Source: Bremerella sp. JC817 (lineage in GTDB: Bacteria; Planctomycetota; Planctomycetia; Pirellulales; Pirellulaceae). Taken from it: a stretch of 64,000 nt of DNA. Below are positions 53,087-61,232 of the stretch, in pieces. The notes under the pieces are model-generated. The model saw only the letters and a list, made by a program, of their open reading frames with translations, searched no databases and was not told the origin of the DNA. The stretch lies in NCBI RefSeq assembly GCF_040718835.1, contig NZ_JBFEFG010000267.1:1-64000 (forward strand). Direction: 5' to 3'. The position numbers were made by a program, and so were the translations under genes. Each line of letters starts with the position of its first letter. Positions within the stretch are counted from its first letter, which is position 1.

Positions 53087-55327
53087 TCAGGGATCGACGC
53101 CCGTCTTCGAGGGCGCGACGATCGTCGTTAATTCGTGCGGAGGAATCACGCTGCCAGTATCGCCAGTTGCCATGGCTCCCTTCGGCACACGCCGCAGAGC
53201 CCCCCACACAAAATACCACAACGTAAGAACGACGAGAACAATCAGCGACGCCGCCAGGACCGCCTGACGTGAAAGCTGGTTCCCCAGTTCATAAATTGGC
53301 TTCACCGCGAACGAGTGATCCTCTTGCACAACGACCACCAAACCAGTGGCCCCCTTCACGTTGATTGGTTTGCCTGGACGATGTGGCAGCGGGACTTCTT
53401 TCGCGGCGAAGATCCAGTTTTGGTCGTACTCTTTCCCAAGTTCGTCACCACCCAGCGGATCTTTACCAACGACGGGCTTCCCTTGCTTGAACTTTGCGAG
53501 CTTGACCCGGTAGCGATCTTCTTCTGAAAACCGGATCGGAACCTGCTGCTGCTTCTCGAGCAACTGGTCAAACAGCGGATGCTGTAGAATCACGCCGTTG
53601 GTCGGGGCATCGCGCCCATCGACAAGCACAGCGAATTGATGCTCTGCTGGTTCCAAGCTGGTGAACTTGCCGACATCGATCGACATCGCGACCACAGCCA
53701 CGATCTTGCCTTCATGCCGCATCGGTGTCGCCATACCAACTTTCCAGGTACCTGACGCCGTACTATGAAACACCGCGGAAAGATGCGTTGTCTCGTCGGG
53801 CGATGGCGTAGGAGCGGTTGGGGAAAGATCTTCGCGACCACCATGGAAATAGGTGCGGTATCCAAAATAGCCACCGATAGGGGAAACCGACGGCTCGAGA
53901 TCGAATGACGACGCCAAGTGAAATCCCTGGGCATCGGTCACGAACCAACTCGCCGTGTTCTTCTGTGATGGCAGTTCGAACTGATCGCGAATGCGTTTCT
54001 GAAGCGGCTCGCGATTGGGGTGCTGCTGGAATGCAATCCGGTCGGGCGTTTGATCCCGCCCCGTTGCGCGAACTTCGTGTAACCTGTCCAATATTGGCTT
54101 GAGCTCTGGATCTTCGATCGTTTGCACCACCAGCTTGATGAACTCTGGATCGCTGGCGAGTCGCTCGACTTCCTCAAACCGGGCATTGATCGCGTTCGAA
54201 ACATTCGTCGCGGCCAACTCAGCGGCGAACTGATTGCTCTCGTACGCCTTCGAGATCATGGCGTGCTCGGACGTCAGCATCGCCGTCTGGTAGTTCTGCC
54301 AACCAAAGAACAGACCAATCATCAACAACAAGGCTGGCCCCAAAATCCCCAACAAAAGCAGCGGGCGACGATATCGCTGACGTTCGCGTTCGTTAAGGGC
54401 TTCGAGCACCTCTTGAACGTTGTGGAAGCGATGTCGCGGGTTCACTGAGACCGCGCGATCGATGATCTGAATCAGTTCGCGATCGACACCTGGGATCTTT
54501 CTGTGTTCTTCGGGTGGGGGCGAAGTGGCTATTACGTGGCGGTATTTTTCCAACCGTTGTCGCAGTCCACGCGACGAATCAATTTCACCGACACTGGAAG
54601 AAGAGCGAAACGGAGGCTCACCTACCAGCATCGTATAAAGGAGGGCTCCCAGGGCGTACACATCCCAGCGAACGTCAGGCGTCGCTTCGATGTCCGCTTG
54701 TTCCGGAGCCATGAAGAACAGCGTTCCCAGCGCAGGTCGTTGATCGTGGGAAAGCCGAGATTGGCCGAAATCGGCGATCCGTGCCTTCCCGTCCTGATCC
54801 AATAGAATGTTGGCAGGCTTCAGATCACAATGAAAAATGCCCTTACCATGGGCATGGAGAAGGCCAATTACCACATCGCGAAAGATGTTGATGGCTTCCT
54901 CGACCTGCATGGCTCCGCCCCGACGGAGGCGATCCTCCAGCGAGCCATTGGGCAGATATTCCATGACATAATAGGGAGGCTCTGCGTTCCAACCTACTTC
55001 CAAAAGCTGCACGACATAGCGATCTGCGGAAAGAAAGACGAGTTTCTCGACTTCCGCGGCCACCATGCTTTCATCGAGCGACCCTCGATGGTGGTAGATT
55101 TTGATGGCGACCCGTCGCCCAGTGTTTTGTGCGGTGGCAACCCAGACTTCGCCATACGCTCCACGCCCCAGCAAAGAATCGAGGTCGTAGCCCGGGATCT
55201 CGCACGGAGGCTTCCCCTTGGGACGGCTGAGATTTTTCGCCGCGCTGAGTTGTCCCGGGGTTTGTCGTTGCGTTTCGTCCAGGCTCATAGCATCGCAAGC
55301 AGGGGAAGGTTGGAATGATCGCCTCAT
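53087..55327 (-). CDS. Ser/Thr protein kinase with periplasmic Cache sensor
   Basis: About 746 residues. N-terminal Hanks-type kinase: GRGAYGEVWVA glycine loop, VAIK lysine, HCDLKPAN catalytic loop near 165 (HCD in place of HRD), DFG near 185, MAPEQ. TM1 at about 322-343 and TM2 at about 688-711 enclose a ~340-residue periplasmic dCache-like sensor (ASWFVTDAQGFHLASS, GYRTYFHGGREDL, GTWKVGMATPMRHEGKIVAVVAMSIDVGKF). A short cytoplasmic tail follows. It resembles eukaryotic-type bacterial kinases with an extracellular ligand sensor. Start choice between 55327 and 55288 is uncertain. It is first gene of an operon with the FHA-GAF-cyclase, its likely partner. Confidence 0.92.
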   Translation of the reverse strand: MRRSFQPSPACDAMSLDETQRQTPGQLSAAKNLSRPKGKPPCEIPGYDLDSLLGRGAYGEVWVATAQNTGRRVAIKIYHHRGSLDESMVAAEVEKLVFLSADRYVVQLLEVGWNAEPPYYVMEYLPNGSLEDRLRRGGAMQVEEAINIFRDVVIGLLHAHGKGIFHCDLKPANILLDQDGKARIADFGQSRLSHDQRPALGTLFFMAPEQADIEATPDVRWDVYALGALLYTMLVGEPPFRSSSSVGEIDSSRGLRQRLEKYRHVIATSPPPEEHRKIPGVDRELIQIIDRAVSVNPRHRFHNVQEVLEALNERERQRYRRPLLLLGILGPALLLMIGLFFGWQNYQTAMLTSEHAMISKAYESNQFAAELAATNVSNAINARFEEVERLASDPEFIKLVVQTIEDPELKPILDRLHEVRATGRDQTPDRIAFQQHPNREPLQKRIRDQFELPSQKNTASWFVTDAQGFHLASSFDLEPSVSPIGGYFGYRTYFHGGREDLSPTAPTPSPDETTHLSAVFHSTASGTWKVGMATPMRHEGKIVAVVAMSIDVGKFTSLEPAEHQFAVLVDGRDAPTNGVILQHPLFDQLLEKQQQVPIRFSEEDRYRVKLAKFKQGKPVVGKDPLGGDELGKEYDQNWIFAAKEVPLPHRPGKPINVKGATGLVVVVQEDHSFAVKPIYELGNQLSRQAVLAASLIVLVVLTLWYFVWGALRRVPKGAMATGDTGSVIPPHELTTIVAPSKTGVDP

Positions 55328-55449
55328 TTTACGGCCAATTAACCTCGGAACCAATCGTTACCAACCGCCAGATTTCCTCGACATCGTGAAAAGCGTTACG
55401 AGGGTTTTCTATTACCGGCGAAAAATGTTGACGACGAAAGGAAATTTTC

Positions 55450-56682
55450 ATGCGTAATCTTCTCCGACACCTGCGTTTGCCTGCGGTCGCCATGCTGCTG
55501 CTGGCAGGTGGCACGTCGGTCTCGCTTGCCCAGACCAGCGAAACCACCGAGCCACTCGACGGTAAAGAAGGGCGACCACTGGCCATCGGAGAGTTTCGAC
55601 CCGAGCCAGCGATGAAGGTTCGCCAGACAAACCTCACGCACGCCAAATTTCCAGTCGTCGACGATCACACCCACTTCCGCTATCGCCTGAAGCACTCGCC
55701 TGAACAACTAGACGATTTTGTCGGGGTGATGGATCGCAACAATATCGCACTATGTGTGAGTCTGGATGGTCGCCTCGGCGATGACTTCGACGATCACGCG
55801 AAGTATCTGTGGACGAAGTACCCCGATCGGTTTCTGATCTACGCCAATATTGACTGGCAAGGAGAGGGGGATCCGGACAAGCCAGAGACATGGGCCTGTC
55901 AGCGGCCCGACTTTGGCCGTCGCATGGCGTTGGAACTTGCGGAGGTGAAGAAGCGAGGTGCCAGCGGGCTGAAGCTCTTCAAGCAGTTTGGACTTGGCTA
56001 CAAAGATGCCGACGGTTCGCTGCTGAAGATCGACGATCCACGGTGGGACCCGATCTGGAAAGCCTGCGGCGAACTAGGGCTGCCGGTAATCATTCACACT
56101 GCCGATCCAGCGGCATTCTTCGAGCCGATCGACAACACCAACGAACGCTGGGAAGAACTTTCGCGGCATCCTGACTGGAGCTTCTACGGCGACCAATTTC
56201 CGTCGCGTGAAGCGCTTCTGGCGGCACGCAACCGCGTGCTTGCTCGTCATCCCGAGACGACCTTCATCGGGGCGCACTTTGCGAACAACTCCGAAGACTT
56301 GGCAACGCTATCGCAGTGGCTCGAGCAGTATCCGAATCTCTACGTCGAGCCTGCCTCACGAATTTCAGAACTGGGTCGCCAGCCCTATACTTCCCGCGAG
56401 TTCATCATGAAGTACCAGGATCGGATCTTGTTCGGTACTGATGGACCATGGCCGGAACAGCGGCTGCACTACTACTGGCGGTTCTTCGAGACCTTCGACG
56501 AGTACTTCCCCTACTCCGAGAAAGTCCCGCCACCGCAAGGCCTGTGGTACATCTACGGAATTGGCCTGCCTGACGAGGTGCTCAAGAAGATCTATCATCA
56601 GAACGCCGCAAAAGTGATCCCAGGGGTTGAAGAGAAGCTGAAAAAATACATGGCCCAGCAAGAAACAACGATCGAGCCATGA
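55450..56682 (+). CDS. Secreted amidohydrolase-family metal-dependent hydrolase
   Basis: 410 residues. A signal peptide (AVAMLLLAGGTSVSLAQ) precedes an amidohydrolase_2-type TIM barrel: VVDDHTHFRYR (metal-binding HxH), SGLKLFKQFGLGYKD, LPVIIHTADPAAFFEP (metal His), TTFIGAHFANNSEDL, ILFGTDGPWPEQ (metal Asp). The order fits the dihydroorotase/uracil-isomerase-like ACMSD/amidohydrolase superfamily, but the reaction is not deducible. GAAAGGA precedes the ATG at 55450. It is divergent from the kinase gene; no operon partner. Confidence 0.85.
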   Translation: MRNLLRHLRLPAVAMLLLAGGTSVSLAQTSETTEPLDGKEGRPLAIGEFRPEPAMKVRQTNLTHAKFPVVDDHTHFRYRLKHSPEQLDDFVGVMDRNNIALCVSLDGRLGDDFDDHAKYLWTKYPDRFLIYANIDWQGEGDPDKPETWACQRPDFGRRMALELAEVKKRGASGLKLFKQFGLGYKDADGSLLKIDDPRWDPIWKACGELGLPVIIHTADPAAFFEPIDNTNERWEELSRHPDWSFYGDQFPSREALLAARNRVLARHPETTFIGAHFANNSEDLATLSQWLEQYPNLYVEPASRISELGRQPYTSREFIMKYQDRILFGTDGPWPEQRLHYYWRFFETFDEYFPYSEKVPPPQGLWYIYGIGLPDEVLKKIYHQNAAKVIPGVEEKLKKYMAQQETTIEP

Positions 56683-56863
56683 AACCACGGCACGTTTGAA
56701 CGATCGGCCACCTCCTTCGTAGAACAAATTGATCATCGCCCGGCAAACATCGTCAAATCGAGGTTTGTCACCGATTGCGACTGCGATACATTGGGCGAGC
56801 CCTGGCCGCAGCGCTGCGTCTGCAGTGCTAGCAAAGGCCGAAATTCACGGAGGAGATTTAGAG

Positions 56864-58006
56864 ATGTCCCGTTACCCGTCACTCATGCTGGCGACACTGA
56901 CCCTGTCGCTTCTTTCTGTTCATAGCGTTCTTGCTCAGCAAGTCTTTCCTGGTGCCCAAAGCCGCGAAGACGTGGTGGTCCGCCAGTCGACCGCCGTGCT
57001 GAATGAAATCATGGCCATTCCTGCCAGCGGCATCCCTCACGTGATGCTCGAAAAGGCGGAGGGGGTCGTTATTATCCCCAACATGATCAAAGGGGGTTTC
57101 GTCGTCGGTGTGCGACATGGTCGCGGTGTGGTGCTGGTCCGCGATGAAAACCGTGTCTGGCAGCCACCTCAATTCGTCACCATGACCGGCGGGAGCGTCG
57201 GCTGGCAAGCTGGTATTCAGGCCACCGATGTTGTACTGGTCTTCCAGACCAAGCAAAGCGTCGAAGGGCTTTTGCGGGGGAAGTTCACCATTGGTGTCGA
57301 CGCCGCTGCGTCCGCAGGCCCAGTGGGACGCAACGCCTCGGCCGGTACCGACCTTTCGCTGAAGAGTGAAATCTACTCGTACAGCCGCAGCCGTGGTTTG
57401 TTCGTCGGGGCCTCGGTCGATGGAAGTTCGCTGCAGATCGACACCACCGCGAATCGCAACTACTACGCCAGCACCGGCCTGACGCCGACCGGTCAGCAAG
57501 CCACCAACACGCCAGTTCTGCCTGCTTCGGCCGCGGAACTGCTGCAGACGATCACGCGTTACTCGGACAATCCTGTGCTCGAACCACAGCCGAACACGGT
57601 CTATCCAAACGCCACGCCAACGCCTGCCGCTACCGAAATGCCTGCGATGGTGCCCCCTCAGAATGGTATCGGCATCGATCAGCTCCGCATGGAATTGGCC
57701 GCCGCCTCGAACCGGCTTGGCAGTGTTCTCGACGAACAATGGCGGGGCTACCTCGCCTTGCCGAAGCAAGTTTACGAGCAAGGTCCGCACCCAAGTCCTC
57801 AGGCCCTGCAAGCGGCGATCGCTCGCTACGATCAGGTCGCAGGCAACGCCAACTATGCTCCGCTGACGCAGCGGCCCGAGTTTCAGCATGTTCACGGGCT
57901 ACTAATCACCTACACCGATGCCTTGGCCGCGATGGCCGCCGAAAACGGGGCGATCCAGCTGCCACCACCACCAGGGGCAGCGACGACGCTGGCACCACCA
58001 CAGTAG
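56864..58006 (+). CDS. Secreted SYLF (Ysc84) lipid-binding-domain protein
   Basis: About 380 residues. A signal peptide (LMLATLTLSLLSVHSVLAQ) precedes a SYLF/DUF500 domain: AVLNEIMAIPASGIPHVMLEKAEGVVIIPNMIKGGFVVGVRHGRGVVLVRDEN, GGSVGWQAGIQATDVVLVFQTKQSVEGLL, GKFTIGVDAAASAGPVGR, LKSEIYSYSRSRGLFVGASVDGS. SYLF proteins bind phosphoinositide-like lipids in eukaryotes; the bacterial role is unclear. A Pro/Thr-rich linker and a C-terminal ~110-residue helical segment follow. The ATG at 56864 has GGAGGAGA just upstream. The longer frame from 56729 lacks protein character before it. Confidence 0.88.
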   Translation: MSRYPSLMLATLTLSLLSVHSVLAQQVFPGAQSREDVVVRQSTAVLNEIMAIPASGIPHVMLEKAEGVVIIPNMIKGGFVVGVRHGRGVVLVRDENRVWQPPQFVTMTGGSVGWQAGIQATDVVLVFQTKQSVEGLLRGKFTIGVDAAASAGPVGRNASAGTDLSLKSEIYSYSRSRGLFVGASVDGSSLQIDTTANRNYYASTGLTPTGQQATNTPVLPASAAELLQTITRYSDNPVLEPQPNTVYPNATPTPAATEMPAMVPPQNGIGIDQLRMELAAASNRLGSVLDEQWRGYLALPKQVYEQGPHPSPQALQAAIARYDQVAGNANYAPLTQRPEFQHVHGLLITYTDALAAMAAENGAIQLPPPPGAATTLAPPQ

Positions 58007-58040
58007 TTTGCCACTGGCAAGCAATTCGATTCTCACAAAA

Positions 58041-58078
58041 AGAGAGCGGACAGCCCGTCAGGTTGCCCGCTCTCTTTC
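58041..58078. terminator. Bidirectional terminator between SYLF gene and yjbQ
   Basis: AGAGAGCGG (58041-58049) / CCGCTCTCT (58067-58075) forms a 9-base stem with a 17-base loop, with T-rich flanks on both strands (TTTCAT on plus, CTTTTT-type on minus). It sits between convergent genes. Confidence 0.8.
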
Positions 58079-58105
58079 ATTCGGTGTGTTGAAGAATGCC
58101 CGCTT

Positions 58106-58531
58106 CTAACGAGCTTCGCCTTGGATTGTCACCACCAGGCGGCGACGACTGGCATGGTTGCGATGTTCGCACAAATAGATCCCTTGCCAGGTCCCAAGAT
58201 TCAAGCGTCCGTCGGTGATCGGAATGGTGACGCTACTGCCCAGCATGGCGGCTTTAATGTGGGCGGGCATGTCGTCGGGACCTTCCATTGTATGAACATA
58301 CGGGAAGTCTTCTGAGACGATCTTCGAGAAGGCCATCTCCAGGTCGACTTGTACATCAGGATCAGCGTTCTCGTTGATCCCGAGACTCGCCGAGGTGTGC
58401 TGAATAAAGACATGCAGCAAACCAACCCGAATGGTGGCCAGTTCCGGCAGCTCGCCGAGGATGTCGCGCGTGACAAGATGGAACCCACGCGACCTTGCAC
58501 GCAGGGTGATTTCTTTTTGAATCCAGGTCAT
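58106..58531 (-). CDS. YjbQ/UPF0047 family protein (secondary thiamine-phosphate synthase-like)
   Basis: 141 residues, the full family length. The UPF0047 core is clear: GLLHVFIQHTSASLGINENADPDVQVDLEMAF and MEGPDDMPAHIKAAMLGSSVTIPITDGRLNLGTWQGIYLCEHRNH. These give the conserved His/Asp/Glu cluster around a metal and the GTWQGI/EHR C-terminal motif. Escherichia coli YjbQ has weak thiamine-phosphate synthase activity in suppressor studies; the physiological reaction is unsettled. A GGGGGG stretch just upstream acts as the ribosome-binding site. Confidence 0.93.
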   Translation of the reverse strand: MTWIQKEITLRARSRGFHLVTRDILGELPELATIRVGLLHVFIQHTSASLGINENADPDVQVDLEMAFSKIVSEDFPYVHTMEGPDDMPAHIKAAMLGSSVTIPITDGRLNLGTWQGIYLCEHRNHASRRRLVVTIQGEAR

Positions 58532-59200
58532 TCTGGCCCCCCAAATAGGCCTTCATGTTCGTGAAAAATTTGGAGCAAGGAAAAAACTTTTCGCAAGGGG
58601 TCTTGCTGTTTGATCGTTAAAGCTTCACCAGACATTGAGGCTTCGGCAACCCGTACGGTGAACCATGAATGGGTCAGAAGTCTCCTTTAAAATGGCCCTA
58701 ACGCAGGCCGTTTTGCTCGTTTGGTAGTAGTTTTTGCCTTTTGCTACTTCCGACCTATTCTTTAGATCGGAAGATATTGAGCTTCTTAACGTTAACGAGA
58801 CAACTCCCCTTGCGGCAACTAGCGGAAAAATCTATTGACACGTTAAGCGATCAATAAATAATCGTGTGCTTGATCGAAACCTAGGAGGATCCATAGGGGA
58901 GATCAACGGCCAAGATTCAAGACTTCTCGACCCACAAAGAAATTACCAATTTTTAATGGTCGAAGTGGAGGCCGTCAGCATCGCAAGCCGAGAACTGTTG
59001 GGACTAGAGCCCCAATTCGTCATCTTGGCCTCGTGCTGTCTCACGAGCGAACGGATATTGCTCTTTAATACCCGTGCAAGGAACGCTGGCACTTAACCTG
59101 TGCTAGTTCCTTCGATCGATTCAAAACCAAACGGCACCGTACGCCGTATAAAAGTCACGCCCCAGCGCGATTCAAATGTTGAAAGTAGGTGTTTCCTAAG
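58532..59200. other. Long A/T-rich intergenic region
   Basis: About 670 bases. I accept no gene: a 76-codon frame (58866-59096) has no ribosome-binding site or family character. Structures seen: inverted repeat CTTCCGA 58747-58753 / TCGGAAG 58767-58773; a TTAACGTTAA palindrome near 58786; a promoter-like TTGACA at 58835 with an A/T-rich -10; a Shine-Dalgarno-like AGGAGG near 58884 not followed by a start codon. The stretch could be a long regulatory leader of the small gene at 59201. Confidence 0.45.
58835..58863 (+). promoter_or_regulatory. Candidate sigma70-type promoter upstream of the small conserved protein
   Basis: A perfect TTGACA (58835-58840), a 17-base spacer and ATAATC (58858-58863; AATAAT with 16 bases) make a plausible promoter. 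Transcription would start near 58870, leaving a leader of about 330 bases before the ATG at 59201. Confidence 0.45.
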
Positions 59201-59425
59201 ATGCAGAAAATCAAGAACGTTTTCGATGCGATCCTGAAGTTCGGCCACGACGAAGACTTCGTCCCGGATGCAGGTGATGAGTTCATCCCAACCGATGCCC
59301 CTGCCGGTTCCGAAGCGAAGATCGAAGTCCTTCGCCGTCGGGTAGAACAAGGTCTACCACTGTGGCACGAAGAAGATCGTTGCGACTACTCGGGTCTGAC
59401 CGGAGCGATTCGTCCTCGCGAGTGA
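59201..59425 (+). CDS. Small conserved planctomycete protein, 74 residues
   Basis: 74 residues, acidic, without a signal peptide or membrane segment. The part GSEAKIEVLRRRVEQGLPLWHEEDRCDYSGLTGAIRPRE resembles short planctomycete proteins I have seen with the KIxVLRxRVxxGLPLWHxxDR pattern; this is memory of a pattern, not a search. Codon use is typical of the genome and a strong terminator follows the stop, which supports expression. ATG 59201 is preferred to GTG 59189. The function is unknown. Confidence 0.7.
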   Translation: MQKIKNVFDAILKFGHDEDFVPDAGDEFIPTDAPAGSEAKIEVLRRRVEQGLPLWHEEDRCDYSGLTGAIRPRE

Positions 59426-59460
59426 TCACTCGCTGACGACGTATCGGATGATACAAGATG

Positions 59461-59493
59461 AATGAGGGGTATTGTAGCACCCCTCATTTTTTT
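59461..59493 (+). terminator. Intrinsic terminator of the small conserved protein gene
   Basis: A perfect 10-base stem (AATGAGGGGT / ACCCCTCATT) with an 8-base loop is followed by TTTTT. Confidence 0.9.
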
Positions 59494-59546
59494 ATGCGCG
59501 ATCGTCAAAGTTGACCGTTCGTTTCTGCCGGGTATCGCGCGCTTCT

Positions 59547-59651
59547 CGTAGGATGGCTACTCACGTCGCTAGCGGACGGCCATCGATGTCCGCCTGACGC
59601 ACCTTACTTGGATGATGGCTATCGCACTGTGAAGGGCGTAGCCATCCTACG
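59547..59651. repeat. Palindromic repeat element with 14-base terminal inverted repeats
   Basis: CGTAGGATGGCTAC (59547-59560) and its exact reverse complement GTAGCCATCCTACG (59638-59651) bound a 105-base intergenic element. Inside are further partial repeats of the core GATGGCTA (near 59613) and GGAC/GTCC pairing, so the single strand could fold extensively. It has no coding capacity. The size and terminal repeats suggest a REP- or MITE-like element. Confidence 0.6.
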
Positions 59652-59682
59652 TTTTCTACAATCACACCCGCCCCTGGTGTGA

Positions 59683-59928
59683 TTAGGCCGCGATCCGCAA
59701 CGGTTTCGTGGCCGGCTGGTTCACTTCCTGGGTGAATACCAGCGTGATGCGCTCTTCTTGTTCAACATCTGCGATCTCGTGCACGTCCAGCTCGTCGCGC
59801 AGGATCAGCAGGTTGGAAGGCGCTTGGATACCAAGACGGACCTTATCGGCTCCGACTTTGACAACGGTGATCAGGATCTCTTCGCCCAGTCGAAGCTTCT
59901 CACCTTCCTTGCGGGAAAGGACTAGCAT
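59683..59928 (-). CDS. csrA: Carbon storage regulator CsrA
   Basis: 81 residues; the first ~60 are canonical (MLVLSRKEGEKLRLGEEILITVVKVGADKVRLGIQAP ... VHEIADVE), with the N-terminal strand and the R-rich RNA-contact end. It is a homodimeric RNA-binding protein that blocks or activates translation at GGA-containing leader sites. The extension LVFTQEVNQPATKPLRIAA is longer than in E. coli CsrA (61 residues). Its own leader has CATGGAGG, with GGAGG serving as the ribosome-binding site nine bases before the ATG, so autoregulation is plausible. The companion gene at 60024 lies upstream. Confidence 0.96.
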   Translation of the reverse strand: MLVLSRKEGEKLRLGEEILITVVKVGADKVRLGIQAPSNLLILRDELDVHEIADVEQEERITLVFTQEVNQPATKPLRIAA

Positions 59929-60023
59929 ATGAATAAACCTCCATGTTTATGCGGTCGTAAGAATGTTTGAAATCCAGAAATCATGCGACTTGCGGCCAAT
60001 CCATTGGCCGCGGCTGCCTGGTG

Positions 60024-60317
60024 TTAGGCAGCCACTTGCAAGGCGGAAGCACTCGACAATTGCGTTCTGAGGAACCGCTCGCCACTGGCTCCATAGAACA
60101 ATATCGTGTTGGTATCGGTCTCCCAGATTGCCGTGCATTTGACGCTACGAGGGCCATGCAAGCAGAAATAGATCCCACAGGGATCTTTGGCTCGCACGAT
60201 CACGCGCTCGGTCATGGGGAATACGCCCGGCTCTAGTTGCTCTTTGTCACATAGAATCTGGTAAATGTACTGCCGAAGGTGTTCCAACTGAGTGAAACAC
60301 GGAGTTTCAGCGGCCAT
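60024..60317 (-). CDS. Conserved small protein upstream of csrA
   Basis: 97 residues, no signal peptide. It has a helical N-terminus (FTQLEHLRQYIYQILCDKEQLEPGVFPMTERVIVR) and a beta-rich part (DPCGIYFCLHGPRSVKCTAIWETDTNTILFYGASGERF). The pattern is one I associate with small planctomycete proteins next to csrA, but no named domain is visible. There are four Cys. It is transcribed in the same direction as csrA, 95 bases apart, and may share a transcript. Confidence 0.75.
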   Translation of the reverse strand: MAAETPCFTQLEHLRQYIYQILCDKEQLEPGVFPMTERVIVRAKDPCGIYFCLHGPRSVKCTAIWETDTNTILFYGASGERFLRTQLSSASALQVAA

Positions 60318-60487
60318 AGGTTGGGGATGCTCCGTATTGATCCGGCTTATCTCTAGTCGCCACCAGACATAGGCCGTTTGGGTAATCTAGGTTAAGTGTT
60401 TGCAAGGTTAGGTATCGGCAATAGGGAAGGCAAAGTTTGACATAGATAGGATAGGAAGTATGGGAAATTTGCGATCTATGCGCGAAC

Positions 60488-60519
60488 AAAAAGCCTGCAG
60501 GCAATTCACCTCCAGGCTT
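60488..60519 (-). terminator. Intrinsic terminator of the 226-residue hypothetical gene
   Basis: On the minus strand, AAGCCTG / CAGGCTT form a 7-base stem with a 15-base loop followed by TTTTT, about 30 bases past the stop at 60550. Confidence 0.75.
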
Positions 60520-60549
60520 GAGTCGATTTCGCTAGTTTTTCCCGAGAAT

Positions 60550-61230
60550 TCAGTCGCTTGATGAGGCTGCCATCACCACAATCTGCTGCCATGCCGGCAC
60601 GCCGACACTCCACAAAAAGCTTCCCCACCATTCGTTGCCAGCATCGAAGTAATTGCACCAATCGGTTGGCCAACGCAACAGCAACGGGTCGTCTGCCAGA
60701 TCGTTCAGCAGGCCGTGTAACATCGACTGCAGCATACGATCGACTTCTTCCGGCGTCGCATCCAATGGATAAGGCGGGCTCGACATCGCGTACGCCAGGC
60801 CCTCTGAGATGCCACCATCGATCTGAGGCAGAATGTTCGCTGGCTTCGGCTCGGCATGAGCATAGAAAAACCGGTTCCGGTATTCCCCTTTCCCGTAGAC
60901 GATCAGTTCGCGACGGGCCAGGTCATAGCGATTGCCAAGCAACTGCTCGACGGTGATCGACGTTGGATTCAGCCCTTCAATCGCTGCCGCTTCGTAGTGG
61001 ATGTCGAAAAGCCGGCGACGGGGAATCTTACGCTCTTGGGCGACTTGCTGGGCCCAGCGTTCGTCGCGATCTTCAAGCTCGAGAAACGCGAGGCGAACGG
61101 CCTCGCGATGGCTTTCGATCAGATGAGGCGTCGTCGATTGGCAAAGAATAAACTCGACGACGCCACCTGCTTGCTCAAACCGCTCCAACAGCCGCTGTTG
61201 GGCCGGTGAGAAAGGTAAGAGCTTCGGCAT
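60550..61230 (-). CDS. Hypothetical protein, 226 residues
   Basis: I do not recognise the family. It has no signal peptide or membrane segment. There is a charged helical N-terminus (FSPAQQRLLERFEQAGGVVEFILCQ, REAVRLAFLELEDRDERWAQQVAQERKIPRRRLFDIHYE) and an aromatic-rich C-terminus (WPTDWCNYFDAGNEWWGSFLWSVGVPAWQQIVVMAA). The latter looks like a substrate-facing or interaction surface. It begins two bases after the stop of the DUF6807 gene, so translation is probably coupled. A terminator follows. Confidence 0.7.
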   Translation of the reverse strand: MPKLLPFSPAQQRLLERFEQAGGVVEFILCQSTTPHLIESHREAVRLAFLELEDRDERWAQQVAQERKIPRRRLFDIHYEAAAIEGLNPTSITVEQLLGNRYDLARRELIVYGKGEYRNRFFYAHAEPKPANILPQIDGGISEGLAYAMSSPPYPLDATPEEVDRMLQSMLHGLLNDLADDPLLLRWPTDWCNYFDAGNEWWGSFLWSVGVPAWQQIVVMAASSSD

Positions 61231-61232
61231 AT

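Noticed and set aside
58866-59096. 76-codon open frame in the A/T-rich gap, starting with GTG
   Set aside because: Lies on the predicted transcription start, has no ribosome-binding site and no family character.
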